From Ignavibacteriales bacterium (GTDB lineage Bacteria > Bacteroidota > Ignavibacteria > Ignavibacteriales > Ignavibacteriaceae), in NCBI GenBank assembly GCA_012517155.1, contig JAAYVN010000055.1, positions 19,581 through 83,580 of the forward strand: a DNA stretch of 64,000 bases, read 5' to 3'. The translations under genes were made by a program, and so were the position numbers. Positions 47,820 to 57,048 of this stretch are shown one piece after another. The notes under the pieces were generated by a model. The model saw only the letters and a list, made by a program, of their open reading frames with translations, was not told the DNA's origin and made no database searches. Position 1 is the first letter of the stretch, and every line of letters begins with the position of its first letter.

Positions 47820-48953
47820 TTGAATTTTAAGTTATTAACAAAAGATAAAAAATGTAAAGCCAGAGCCGGAGAATTTGTAACTCCGCATGGTTTGGTTGAA
47901 ACGCCAATTTTTATGCCTGTAGGGACGCAGGGAACTGTGAAGGCAGTTAATAATTTGTTCCTTGAAAAAGACATCAATGCTCCAATTATTCTTGGGAACA
48001 CGTACCATTTATATCTTAGACCCGGAACAGAAATACTTGAAAGAGCCGGGGGATTACATGGATTTATGAACTGGAAACGGACTATATTAACTGACAGCGG
48101 CGGATTTCAGATATTCAGCCTGGCAGAGTTGAGGAAGCTTAAATATGATGGAGTAGAATTCAAGTCACATCTTGATGGATCCAAGCACTTTTTCAGTCCT
48201 GAAAAAGTAGTACAAATTCAGAGGTCAATCGGTTCTGATATAATGATGGTGCTTGACGAATGTACACCATACCCGTGTGATTATGAATATGCAAAGAAGT
48301 CAAAAGAACTTACAACAAGGTGGGCATATCTGAATAAGGAAGCATTTGACAATACTTCACCGCTATATGGAAATGAGCAGTTTCAGTTTGGTATTATTCA
48401 AGGGAGTGTATATAAGGATCTGAGAGAGGGATCGGCAAAGGAGATTTGCGGAATTGGATTTGATGGGTATGCAATCGGAGGTCTTGCAGTTGGGGAACCG
48501 ACGGAAAGAATGTATGAGATAGTTGATTTTGTTACAGATATAATTCCTAATGAGAAGCCGAGATATTTAATGGGAGTAGGACGTCCGGAGAACCTTTTAG
48601 AAGCTATTGAAAGAGGGATAGATATGTTTGATTGCGTAATGCCGACAAGGAATGCCCGAAATGCATATCTTTTCACATCTCAAGGGATACTTTCCATGAG
48701 GAATGCGCAGTATAAGGATGATTTCAAAAGGATTGATGAAGGATGTAACTGTTTTACGTGCAGTAATTATACGAGAGCATATTTAAGGCATTTATTTATT
48801 GCTAAAGAGCTACTGGCTCTTGAACTAGCATCGGTTCATAACTTGCATTTTTATTTAAATCTGATTAAAACAGCACGTAGGAATATATTAGCAGGAGATT
48901 TCTTTGAGTGGAAAAGAGATATAATTAATAATCTTAAGAGAATAACAGAATAA
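47820..48953 (+). CDS. tgt: tRNA-guanine transglycosylase
   Basis: Exchanges G34 of the tRNA anticodon for a queuosine precursor, 377 residues starting at TTG. Motifs: ILTDSGGFQIFSL (catalytic Asp), DECTPYPCDYEYAKKS, GGLAVGEPTERMYEIVD, GVGRPENLLEAIERGIDMFDCVMPTRNARN (nucleophile Asp), and the zinc site CNCFTCSNYTRAYLRHL with HNLHFY. The family length is standard. It stands 37 bases before yajC, an order (tgt-yajC) seen in many bacteria. Confidence 0.96.
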   Translation: MNFKLLTKDKKCKARAGEFVTPHGLVETPIFMPVGTQGTVKAVNNLFLEKDINAPIILGNTYHLYLRPGTEILERAGGLHGFMNWKRTILTDSGGFQIFSLAELRKLKYDGVEFKSHLDGSKHFFSPEKVVQIQRSIGSDIMMVLDECTPYPCDYEYAKKSKELTTRWAYLNKEAFDNTSPLYGNEQFQFGIIQGSVYKDLREGSAKEICGIGFDGYAIGGLAVGEPTERMYEIVDFVTDIIPNEKPRYLMGVGRPENLLEAIERGIDMFDCVMPTRNARNAYLFTSQGILSMRNAQYKDDFKRIDEGCNCFTCSNYTRAYLRHLFIAKELLALELASVHNLHFYLNLIKTARRNILAGDFFEWKRDIINNLKRITE

Positions 48954-48990
48954 TAATAAATAAAATAATAATCATATCAACGGAGGAAAA

Positions 48991-49302
48991 GTGAATATTC
49001 TTTTTGCAATGGCTCCCCAAGGCGGGGATCAAGGCGGTGGACTAATGAGCACATTAATAATGTTTGGTGCGATATTTCTCATTTTTTATTTCATGATAAT
49101 ACGCCCACAACAGAAAAGAACCAAGGAAAGAGAGAAACTTTTAAGCAGCATACAAAAAGGTGATAAAGTTATAACGAACGGTGGAATCCACGGAGTAGTT
49201 TCAAGTGTGGAAGAGAAGACAGTTATATTGCAGGTAAGTGATAACACTAAGTTAAAATTCGAGAGATCTGCAATAACATCAGTAACCTCGAGTAAGGAAT
49301 AA
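48991..49302 (+). CDS. yajC: Preprotein translocase subunit YajC
   Basis: 103 residues starting at GTG, with GGAGG 6 bases upstream. One membrane segment (about 17-36, LIMFGAIFLIFYFMIIRPQQ) and the signature IRPQQKRTKEREKLLSSIQKGDKVITNGGIHGVVSSV. It is an accessory of SecDF in protein export. Confidence 0.95.
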   Translation: MNILFAMAPQGGDQGGGLMSTLIMFGAIFLIFYFMIIRPQQKRTKEREKLLSSIQKGDKVITNGGIHGVVSSVEEKTVILQVSDNTKLKFERSAITSVTSSKE

Positions 49303-49318
49303 TATAAAGGTAGATGCC

Positions 49319-50530
49319 ATGTTTTGCAAGGTTGAGGAAGCAATTGAAGATATTAAAAATGGTAAGATAATCATTGTTACAGATGACGAGGATCGGGAGA
49401 ATGAAGGGGATTTCATTTGCGCTGCTCAGTTTATAACTCCGGAAATAATCAACTTTATGATAAATCAAGGGAGGGGATTAGTATGCATATCAATGACTTC
49501 AGAAAGATTAAACCACCTTGATTTGCCTCTAATGACCGGTTCCAACACTGCATTGCATGGCACCCAGTTTACTGTATCGGTTGATGCTGTTGATGGGACA
49601 ACAACAGGTATATCGGCAAAAGACAGGGCAGTAACAATCAAAAAACTGATTGACCCAAAGAGCACGAAGGAGGACTTTGCAGTACCCGGACATATTTTCC
49701 CATTGAGGGCTTTCAATGAGGGGGTATTACGAAGGGCGGGGCATACTGAAGCAGGAGTTGATTTATGCAAGTTAGCCAAGGTGGAATCTGCTGCAGTTCT
49801 ATGTGAGATTTTAAAAGATAATGGGGAAATGGCAAGAACAGAAGATCTGGTTGAAATTGCAAAAAAGTTCAATCTTAAGATCCTAACGGTTCAAGCACTG
49901 ATAAACTACAGACTGCGAAAAGAAAGATATGTGGTAAAAGTATCGGAAGCCGATCTTCCAACGGACAGGGGGGATTTCAGGATTATGGTATATAAAAGTC
50001 TTGTTGATAACAAAGAACATGTTGCACTTGTGAAGGGAGATATTGATCCGGAAGTCCCAATTTTAGTAAGAATGCATTCAGAATGTCTGACCGGGGACGT
50101 ATTTCACTCCCTGAGATGTGACTGTCATGATCAACTGAACCATGCTCTTGACATCATTAAAGGGGAGGATAGCGGAGTGCTGGTATATATGCGTCAGGAG
50201 GGGAGAGGAATAGGGCTGGTCAATAAGATAAAAGCTTACGATTTACAGGATCATGGCAGAGATACAGTTGAAGCAAATGAAGAGTTGGGATTCAGAGCAG
50301 ATCTTAGAGATTATGGAATTGGCGCGCAAATATTACTCGATCTTGGTGTGAGAAAGTTAAAGCTTCTCACAAATAATCCCAAAAAAATAGTTGGACTTCA
50401 TGGATTTGGACTGGAAGTGATCGAGAGAATTCCAATAGAAATTCAACCAAACAGAAACAACAGGAAATATCTGGAGACGAAAAGGGATAAACTGGGACAC
50501 TTAATTCTTAATCATACAAAGCAGGTGTGA
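49319..50530 (+). CDS. ribBA: RibBA: DHBP synthase / GTP cyclohydrolase II
   Basis: Bifunctional riboflavin enzyme, 403 residues. RibB (about 1-200) forms 3,4-dihydroxybutanone 4-phosphate: DDEDRENEGDF and RAGHTEAGVDL. RibA (about 205-400) opens GTP: zinc Cys in RMHSECLTGDVFHSLRCDCHDQL and RQEGRGIGL. No FMN riboswitch is visible in the 16 bases after yajC. No other rib gene is nearby. Confidence 0.96.
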   Translation: MFCKVEEAIEDIKNGKIIIVTDDEDRENEGDFICAAQFITPEIINFMINQGRGLVCISMTSERLNHLDLPLMTGSNTALHGTQFTVSVDAVDGTTTGISAKDRAVTIKKLIDPKSTKEDFAVPGHIFPLRAFNEGVLRRAGHTEAGVDLCKLAKVESAAVLCEILKDNGEMARTEDLVEIAKKFNLKILTVQALINYRLRKERYVVKVSEADLPTDRGDFRIMVYKSLVDNKEHVALVKGDIDPEVPILVRMHSECLTGDVFHSLRCDCHDQLNHALDIIKGEDSGVLVYMRQEGRGIGLVNKIKAYDLQDHGRDTVEANEELGFRADLRDYGIGAQILLDLGVRKLKLLTNNPKKIVGLHGFGLEVIERIPIEIQPNRNNRKYLETKRDKLGHLILNHTKQV

Positions 50531-50631
50531 ATAAGAATATGCGAGGATAGTGCATGCATTAGGCATGTCTGATTACTTAGTACTATAAGCAAACTTTTGT
50601 GTTAGATGAAATAATCAAGAATAAGTAAGTT

Positions 50632-51945
50632 ATGAGAAACATTGTTAGACTATTTTTTGTATTCTTAATGAGCACAATACTCTATTCCCAAACCGGGGGA
50701 GTATTTCATGCGAAGATAGAAGGAGAAATTGACCTTGGGCTTACCCCCTATATCAAGAGAGTTATAAAAGATGCAGAGAATGCCGGAGCCAAAGCGATAA
50801 TTTTTGAAATAAATACTTTTGGTGGAAGAGTTGATGCGGCTACTCAGATTAAAGATGCAATTTTAGAAAGCAAAGTTCTAACAATTGCATATATAAATAA
50901 AAGGGCAATATCGGCGGGGGCTTTAATTGCTTTATCATGCAAGAAAATTGTCATGGTTAAGGGTAGTTCGATGGGGGCAACAACTGTAGTTGACCAGACA
51001 GGAGAAAAACAATCGGAAAAGTACCAGTCATACATGAGATCCGAAATGAGATCCACTGCAGAACGAAACGGAAGAAGGACTGATATTGCGGAAGGAATGG
51101 TGGATGAGCGAATAGTAGTAGAAGGACTGGTGGACAGCACGCAATTAATAACGCTTACGTCGGATGAAGCAAGGAAATTTGGTTATGCAGATACGGTGGT
51201 TTCCTCGTTTGTAGAGATGTTAAAAGCTTATAATCTTGATGAAAGAGTAGTAACAGTCACCGAAACCAACTGGGCAGAGGATTTTGTGAGGTTTTTAGGT
51301 AATCCGATAGTATCTTCCTTGTTAATGATGATAGGCATGATCGGAATGTACACAGAAATCAAGACGCCAGGCTGGGGAGTTGCCGGGACAGTGGCTTTGA
51401 TAGCTTTTGCGCTTTTCTTTGGTTCGGCAGTAATCCTTGAATTAGCATCGATGCTTGAAATCTTAATATTTATATTTGGGGTAATACTTTTGCTCGTAGA
51501 GATTTTCGTAATACCCGGATTTGGAATAGCCGGAATTGGCGGGATATTGTTAATTGTTATCTCGTTATTTCTCGCACTAATTGATACGACATTTTATTTC
51601 GATACAGAATTAATATTCGTAGCAATTATACAGCTTGCCGCTGCATTAGGGGGAGGGTTAATTATTATAGCTATGCTACTAAAATATTTGCCGAAGTCCT
51701 CCACATTTCACCAGTTTATACTTGATGATGCAACGTCAAGATCCGAAGGGTTTGTATCAAATCCGGAGCATAGTGAACTAACCGGAGAGGAAGGAGAAGC
51801 GCTGACTGATTTGAGGCCATCAGGAATTGTGGTGATAAAATCAAAAAGATATGACGTTGTTACAGAAGGGGACTATATACAAAAAGGGAGTAGAATAAAA
51901 GTTTCAAGGGTTGAGGGCGTTAAAATAATTGTTCAAAAAATGTAG
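50632..51945 (+). CDS. NfeD-family membrane serine protease (ClpP-class)
   Basis: 437 residues: signal peptide (about 1-19), a ClpP-like protease domain (about 25-215; Ser in VKGSSMGATT, Lys among YQSYMRSEMRSTAER), four or so membrane segments (about 225-365) and a C-terminal NfeD OB domain (GEALTDLRPSGIVVIKSKRYDVVTEGDYI). Long NfeD1b proteins of this layout work with a stomatin/SPFH partner, usually the next gene; here ssb follows, so the partner is elsewhere. Confidence 0.9.
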   Translation: MRNIVRLFFVFLMSTILYSQTGGVFHAKIEGEIDLGLTPYIKRVIKDAENAGAKAIIFEINTFGGRVDAATQIKDAILESKVLTIAYINKRAISAGALIALSCKKIVMVKGSSMGATTVVDQTGEKQSEKYQSYMRSEMRSTAERNGRRTDIAEGMVDERIVVEGLVDSTQLITLTSDEARKFGYADTVVSSFVEMLKAYNLDERVVTVTETNWAEDFVRFLGNPIVSSLLMMIGMIGMYTEIKTPGWGVAGTVALIAFALFFGSAVILELASMLEILIFIFGVILLLVEIFVIPGFGIAGIGGILLIVISLFLALIDTTFYFDTELIFVAIIQLAAALGGGLIIIAMLLKYLPKSSTFHQFILDDATSRSEGFVSNPEHSELTGEEGEALTDLRPSGIVVIKSKRYDVVTEGDYIQKGSRIKVSRVEGVKIIVQKM

Positions 51946-51982
51946 TATTAGTAAAATTATCTAACAAAAAATTGGAGGTAGT

Positions 51983-52399
51983 ATGGCATTTTCATTAAAC
52001 AAAGTACAGTTGATTGGTCACCTTGGCAAGGATTGTGAGACGCGCGTTCTTGCTTCAGGTACATCAGTAACATCTTTTACCGTTGCAACAAATTATAGTT
52101 ACAAGGGTAAAGAGGGTAACTGGATTGATGAAACAACCTGGCACAATGTAGTTGCATGGGCTTTAAGTGATTATATGCAGGGAGTATTGAAGAAGGGGGC
52201 AAAAGTATACGTTGAGGGGAGAATTTCAAAACGAGAATATACAGACAAAGAGGGGATTAAGAGATATGTAACTGAGATTGTATCAGAAAGACTGATTCCT
52301 CTGGACCCGAGATTAGCAGACCAAGGAAAAGATTTTTCAGCTCCGACTTCTGAAGCAGATATAATTCCTGATTCAAAAGAGGATGACCTTCCGTTTTAA
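51983..52399 (+). CDS. ssb: Single-stranded DNA-binding protein
   Basis: 138 residues with an OB fold (FSLNKVQLIGHLGKDCETRVLASGTSVTSFTVATN, then YVEGRISKREYTDKEGIKRYVTEI) and the acidic tail ending DDLPF that recruits replication and repair proteins. GGAGG lies 6 bases before the ATG. I see no LexA-type operator upstream. Confidence 0.96.
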   Translation: MAFSLNKVQLIGHLGKDCETRVLASGTSVTSFTVATNYSYKGKEGNWIDETTWHNVVAWALSDYMQGVLKKGAKVYVEGRISKREYTDKEGIKRYVTEIVSERLIPLDPRLADQGKDFSAPTSEADIIPDSKEDDLPF

Positions 52400-52451
52400 T
52401 CCGGAACTTGCATTAGTAAGAATGTAAAACAATAGAGGAATATAGAATTAT

Positions 52452-53732
52452 TTGGAAATTGAGCAGTTAGTAAAATACGTTTCATTAGTTTTTCTAATTA
52501 TTTTTTCAGCTTTTTTTTCAGGCTCAGAAGTCGCCTTTTTTTCCATTGATAAAAAGAAAGCAAAGGACTTGTTATCCGACCATTCTTTGATTCTTAAGTA
52601 TAGTTTGCGGTTACTGGAGTATCCAAGAAGGTTGCTTGTCGCAATATTAATCGGTAACAACGTTGTAAATATTGCGGCATCAATTATAAGTGTGACAATT
52701 GCGCTTGGAATTGCGAAAGATGCCAATCTTTCGGAAGAATTAGTGATAACCGTCCAGATTATTTTACTAACTGCTGTAATTATTTTGTTTGGTGAATTAA
52801 TTCCGAAGATCTGGGCAACTAAAGCTCCGCTTTCTTTTATGAAAGCAGTAGCTTTTCCCTTGTATTGGATAAGTGCATTAATATTTCCGGTATCGGAATT
52901 AATTACAGAACTGTTGGTGGTTTTCTATAAGTTTATTAAGACAGATAAAAGCAAAGGGGCATTGACGAGGGAGGATATTCATCATCTTGCGAAAATTGGG
53001 CACGAACGAGGAACGCTCGAGGATCATGAACAGGAGTTAATTCAATCGCTTGTATCCGTAAAAACAGTGATTGTAAGGGAGATTATGAGGCCGAGAGTTG
53101 ATATGGTGGCAGTGTCCACGGATTCATCCCTTGAGGAAGTGCTTCAGACGATCAGTGAATCCGGGCACAGCAGGATCCCGTTATACAAAGAGGATCTTGA
53201 CGAGATAGTCGGGATTATTTATGCTAAGGATTTGCTTAAGTTTTTAAAAGACAAAACCCAGAAGGAAAGATTCAGTCCGCTAACAATTGCACGCAAGGCG
53301 TTATTCATTCCGGAAACAAAACTTAGTAATGAGCTGATGAAAGAGTTCCAGGAAAAGAAGATGCACCTGGCGATAGTAGTCGATGAATACGGGGGAACGT
53401 CCGGATTGGTTACTCTGGAAGATATACTTGAGGAAATTATCGGAGAAATCAGGGATGAGTATGATAAAGAAGAAGAGGAAATCAGTAAGATTTCCGAAAA
53501 CACTTATATTGCAAAGGGATCAATTTCGATAAGTGAATTAAATGAGAATCTGAATCTTGGCATTGATTTATCGAATGCGGATTATGATACTCTGGGTGGT
53601 TTTGTTTTCAATCAAGCAGAAGAGATTCCGAAAGAAGGATATTCGTTTGAATTTAACCAAACCAGGTTTACTGTGAAGGAAGTGGCAAACAAGAGAATTA
53701 AAAAAATCCAAATTGATATGAAGAATGAGTAA
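52452..53732 (+). CDS. CNNM/CBS-domain transporter-like protein (CorC/HlyC family)
   Basis: 426 residues starting at TTG. A CNNM (DUF21) membrane domain (about 1-175; SGSEVAFFSIDKKKA and FGELIPKIWATKAP) precedes two CBS domains (about 205-330, MRPRVDMVAVSTDS and VDEYGGTSGLVTLEDILEEIIGEI) and a CorC_HlyC domain. The family is linked to Mg2+/Co2+ export. It overlaps the next gene by 8 bases and starts a compact eight-gene run to 62,154. Confidence 0.92.
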   Translation: MEIEQLVKYVSLVFLIIFSAFFSGSEVAFFSIDKKKAKDLLSDHSLILKYSLRLLEYPRRLLVAILIGNNVVNIAASIISVTIALGIAKDANLSEELVITVQIILLTAVIILFGELIPKIWATKAPLSFMKAVAFPLYWISALIFPVSELITELLVVFYKFIKTDKSKGALTREDIHHLAKIGHERGTLEDHEQELIQSLVSVKTVIVREIMRPRVDMVAVSTDSSLEEVLQTISESGHSRIPLYKEDLDEIVGIIYAKDLLKFLKDKTQKERFSPLTIARKALFIPETKLSNELMKEFQEKKMHLAIVVDEYGGTSGLVTLEDILEEIIGEIRDEYDKEEEEISKISENTYIAKGSISISELNENLNLGIDLSNADYDTLGGFVFNQAEEIPKEGYSFEFNQTRFTVKEVANKRIKKIQIDMKNE

Positions 53733-54108
53733 AGGCTGCTTAATAAAAGGTCTTATAATTTCTACGGTCGTACTAGCGGGGATATTTTATGTACTAACCG
53801 TACGACTCGATGACTGGGTTTTAAATCCGATCAAAGACACATTATACTCTTCGACGTTCGATGAGATTGAAAAAAATATGAATGACCTTAAGGACACTCA
53901 ATACAAGGACTCGCTGGTTGTGTTATTTAAGGACTATGCGAAAAAATTCAAGAGTTTGAAGGAAATTAATCTCAACGATATGGGAAAAAGAGCAGAACAA
54001 ATCGGTGTGCTTTTATCGGATAGTCTGGTTTCCAAGGAGGATTTCGACAGGATTAAGTATTTGTTAGAAAAGAGTAAGAATCAGAATGAAAAATCAAAAG
54101 AAAACTGA
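53725..54108 (+). CDS. Small membrane-anchored protein of unknown function
   Basis: 127 residues: one N-terminal membrane segment (about 8-25, KGLIISTVVLAGIFYVLTV), then a charged helical region without Cys that may form a coiled coil. I do not recognise a family. It overlaps both the CNNM gene and the MCE gene, so it is translated with them, and it may be an anchored partner of the MCE protein. Confidence 0.7.
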   Translation: MSKGCLIKGLIISTVVLAGIFYVLTVRLDDWVLNPIKDTLYSSTFDEIEKNMNDLKDTQYKDSLVVLFKDYAKKFKSLKEINLNDMGKRAEQIGVLLSDSLVSKEDFDRIKYLLEKSKNQNEKSKEN

Positions 54109-55000
54109 GTTAAAAGTCGGGATCACGATATTTTTTGCATTATTGGTACTGATGCTAATCATAGCGTGGGCAAAAAACATTTCAATATCGGCTGCCCGCA
54201 CTCATTTCGACATCAGATTTGCGAATGCCTCAGGATTGGAAGTCGGGGATAATGTGACGGTTAACGGAGTAAGGAAAGGGAATGTTGATAATATCCGGGT
54301 TAACGGAGAGTCCGTAATAGTGACGTTAGCCATCGAGTCCGACATTAAAATCCGGGAAGATGCAAAGTTTTACATTGGCATGCTGGATTTAATGGGAGGG
54401 AAAAAAGTTGAGATAATTCAAGGGAATTCGGGGAAGGAACTTGACTACGGTAAACTTCATACCGGTACTTATTTGATGGATATCTCGAGTGCCATGGCTT
54501 CCATGGGATCGCTGACAGAAGACGTACCCAAGCTGATAAGCAAGATCAACGAAACACTGGACGGGATTAACTCAATAGTCAACAATCAGGAGGTCCGGAA
54601 TAATTTAGTGACCTCATTGAACAATCTGAGTACTATATCACAGGACTTAAGGATACTGATTCAGAACAATGATAAAAAAATTGAATCATTGCTGACAAAT
54701 ACCAATGATCTGGTAAACAACTCAAACGAGTTTTTGAAGAAGAACAGCAAGGGGATAGAATCTTCTTTGCAGAATATTGAAGGGTTACTTGTAAAAGCTG
54801 ATACGCTGATTTCCGGAGTAACGGAGTTATCGAATGATACAAAGTCGGGCGAAAACAATCTGGGGAAGCTTCTCTACGATAAGGAACTCTATAAAGAAAT
54901 TGAAACGACCGTTAAAACACTTAAGGAACTAACTACGATCTTAAACGAGCAATTAAAGAATGAAGGCGTAAATGTTAAGGCGAAAATCAAGTTATTTTAG
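54086..55000 (+). CDS. MCE/MlaD-domain protein
   Basis: 304 residues. One membrane segment (about 10-26) precedes a single MCE domain (about 37-120; FANASGLEVGDNVTVNGVRKGNVDNIRV, KFYIGMLDLMGGKKVEI). A long helical tail follows (about 140-300, Asn-rich). MCE proteins form hexameric rings that carry lipids between membranes. No MlaE permease or MlaF ATPase is nearby, so it is an orphan in this window. The gene overlaps the next by 29 bases. Confidence 0.88.
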   Translation: MKNQKKTELKVGITIFFALLVLMLIIAWAKNISISAARTHFDIRFANASGLEVGDNVTVNGVRKGNVDNIRVNGESVIVTLAIESDIKIREDAKFYIGMLDLMGGKKVEIIQGNSGKELDYGKLHTGTYLMDISSAMASMGSLTEDVPKLISKINETLDGINSIVNNQEVRNNLVTSLNNLSTISQDLRILIQNNDKKIESLLTNTNDLVNNSNEFLKKNSKGIESSLQNIEGLLVKADTLISGVTELSNDTKSGENNLGKLLYDKELYKEIETTVKTLKELTTILNEQLKNEGVNVKAKIKLF

Positions 55001-56669
55001 TTTATTATTCTTAGTAATTTTTTGTGGTAGTCTATTAGCAAACTCCCACCCTGTTCAGGGAAAGAACGGGATGGTTGTAACGGCTCAGGAATTAGCGACC
55101 AAAGTCGGGTTGCATATACTTAAAAAAGGGGGGAATGCGATAGACGCAGCTGTGGCAGTTGGTTTTGCGCTTGCCGTAACGTATCCTGCTGCGGGGAATT
55201 TGGGTGGCGGGGGATATATGGTAATAAGAAAGAGCGACGGAACCTGCACGACTCTGGATTACCGGGAAAGAGCACCGATGAAAGCATTCCGGGACATGTA
55301 TCTGGATGCCATGGGGAATCATCAACCAATTTTAAGTGAGGAGGGAGTAACATCGTCAGGAGTTCCGGGTTCCGTGGCGGGATTGATATATGCATTAGAA
55401 AAATACGGGACGATGAAGCTGAGCGAAGTAATTCAGCCTGCTATAAATTTAGCGACAGACGGATTTTCCCTGTCTAATTCGGATGCCAGGATAATCAACA
55501 GCAATTTTAAGAACTGGCAGAAATACGAATCGTCAGGAAAAATATTTCTCAACAACGGGGAGAAGTACCAGGAAGGAGAAATATTCAAACAGAAAGACCT
55601 TGGGAAGACACTCGGGTTAATCAAGAAGTTCGGGAAGGATGGATTTTACAAAGGAGAAACCGCAAAGCTGATTGTTGAGCAGATGACGAAAGACGGGGGA
55701 TACATGACTTTGGAGGATCTTGAAAACTATAAGGTTATTGAGCGGGAACCACTGAGGGGGACTTACAAGGGATATGAGATTGTTTCCATGCCACCGTCAT
55801 CATCCGGCGGGACTGCTTTAATCCAGATGCTGAATATTCTTGAAAACACTGACCTTGCAAAGCTGGGATGGGGGAGCAGCGAATATTATCATTATCTTGT
55901 TGAAACGATGAGGCGAGTATATGCGGACAGATCGAAGCATTTGGGAGATCCCGAGTATTATGATGTTCCGCTAAAGCAGTTAATCTCGAAAGAGTATGCC
56001 AGGGAGCGGTTCAGCAGCATAAAAGAAGTATCCTCAAGGAGTTCAGAAGTATTGCCCGGGGAAGTATCGGGACTCTATGAAAGTGAAGAGACAACGCATT
56101 ACAGTATATATGACAAATCGGGGAATGCGGTAAGCGTGACGACCACGATCAACTCGAGTTTTGGGTCGAATGTTGTGGTGGAAGGGGCAGGATTTTTATT
56201 AAACAATGAGATGGATGATTTCAGCAGCAAACCGGGAGTTCCGAACCAGTTCGGGCTGCTGGGGAGCGAAGCAAATTCTATTGAACCGGGGAAGAGGATG
56301 CTAAGTTCGATGACTCCCACGATAGTTTTGAAGGAGAACGAGCCGTATCTGGTAGTGGGCTCTCCGGGGGGCTCGACCATTATGACGGTAGTATTGCAAG
56401 TGATATTAAACTGCATTGATTTCGGGATGAGTATACGGGATGCCAACGATGCGCCGAGAATACATCACCAGTGGTATCCTGATGAAATCTGGTATGAAAA
56501 ATTCGGATTAAGCAATGATGTTATGGAGAATATGCAAAGGAAAGGGCACATATTTGCGAAAAAAACGAGAACACTTGGATTAGTGGAAGGAATAATGATT
56601 GATAAGAAAGCCGGTATCATATCAGGGGCAACCGATAAACGGGGATATGGGTTAGCGGAGGGATATTAA
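54972..56669 (+). CDS. ggt: Gamma-glutamyltransferase
   Basis: 565 residues, signal peptide about 1-23. The small-subunit Thr nucleophile is in EETTHYSIYDKSGNAVSVTTTINSSFGS (self-cleavage before the Thr). Substrate features include DYRERAP, GVPGSVAGL, PPSSSGGTALIQML and GSPGGSTI. The product is exported and splits or transfers gamma-glutamyl groups, for example of glutathione. The start lies inside the MCE gene (29-base overlap), which is longer than most overlaps here. Confidence 0.95.
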   Translation: MLRRKSSYFSLLFLVIFCGSLLANSHPVQGKNGMVVTAQELATKVGLHILKKGGNAIDAAVAVGFALAVTYPAAGNLGGGGYMVIRKSDGTCTTLDYRERAPMKAFRDMYLDAMGNHQPILSEEGVTSSGVPGSVAGLIYALEKYGTMKLSEVIQPAINLATDGFSLSNSDARIINSNFKNWQKYESSGKIFLNNGEKYQEGEIFKQKDLGKTLGLIKKFGKDGFYKGETAKLIVEQMTKDGGYMTLEDLENYKVIEREPLRGTYKGYEIVSMPPSSSGGTALIQMLNILENTDLAKLGWGSSEYYHYLVETMRRVYADRSKHLGDPEYYDVPLKQLISKEYARERFSSIKEVSSRSSEVLPGEVSGLYESEETTHYSIYDKSGNAVSVTTTINSSFGSNVVVEGAGFLLNNEMDDFSSKPGVPNQFGLLGSEANSIEPGKRMLSSMTPTIVLKENEPYLVVGSPGGSTIMTVVLQVILNCIDFGMSIRDANDAPRIHHQWYPDEIWYEKFGLSNDVMENMQRKGHIFAKKTRTLGLVEGIMIDKKAGIISGATDKRGYGLAEGY

Positions 56670-56670
56670 G

Positions 56671-57048
56671 ATGATTTTGGGAATCGGCGTGGATATTATA
56701 GAGATAGCAAGAATAAAGCAGTCAATTGAAAGAACCGGTGACAGATTTCTGAAGAGGGTTTTTACAGAGAAGGAAATAGAGTACTGTGTTTCGAAGGGGA
56801 ACAAGTATCAGCATTTTGCGGCGCGATTTGCTGCAAAAGAGGCGATATCGAAAGCACTTTCAATCGGGTGGAATAATCAATTTGACTGGAAAAATGTTGA
56901 AGTGCTGAACGAAAAAACCGGAGAACCCAAAGTTCACTTAAACGGACTGCTGAAGGACTTTTTACCTGCGCAAACAAATCTGAAGATCACCATGAGTCAT
57001 TCGGATGAATACGCGGTCTGTTTTGCGATACTGGAGCAAATTGGATGA
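56671..57048 (+). CDS. acpS: Holo-[acyl-carrier-protein] synthase AcpS
   Basis: 125 residues. Transfers phosphopantetheine from CoA to acyl carrier protein. Conserved GIGVDIIEIARIKQSIERTGDRFLKRVFTEKEIEYC and FAARFAAKEAISKALSIG near 52-69, plus the ending LKITMSHSDEYAVCFAI. Length is standard. It overlaps the amylase gene by 4 bases. Confidence 0.95.
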   Translation: MILGIGVDIIEIARIKQSIERTGDRFLKRVFTEKEIEYCVSKGNKYQHFAARFAAKEAISKALSIGWNNQFDWKNVEVLNEKTGEPKVHLNGLLKDFLPAQTNLKITMSHSDEYAVCFAILEQIG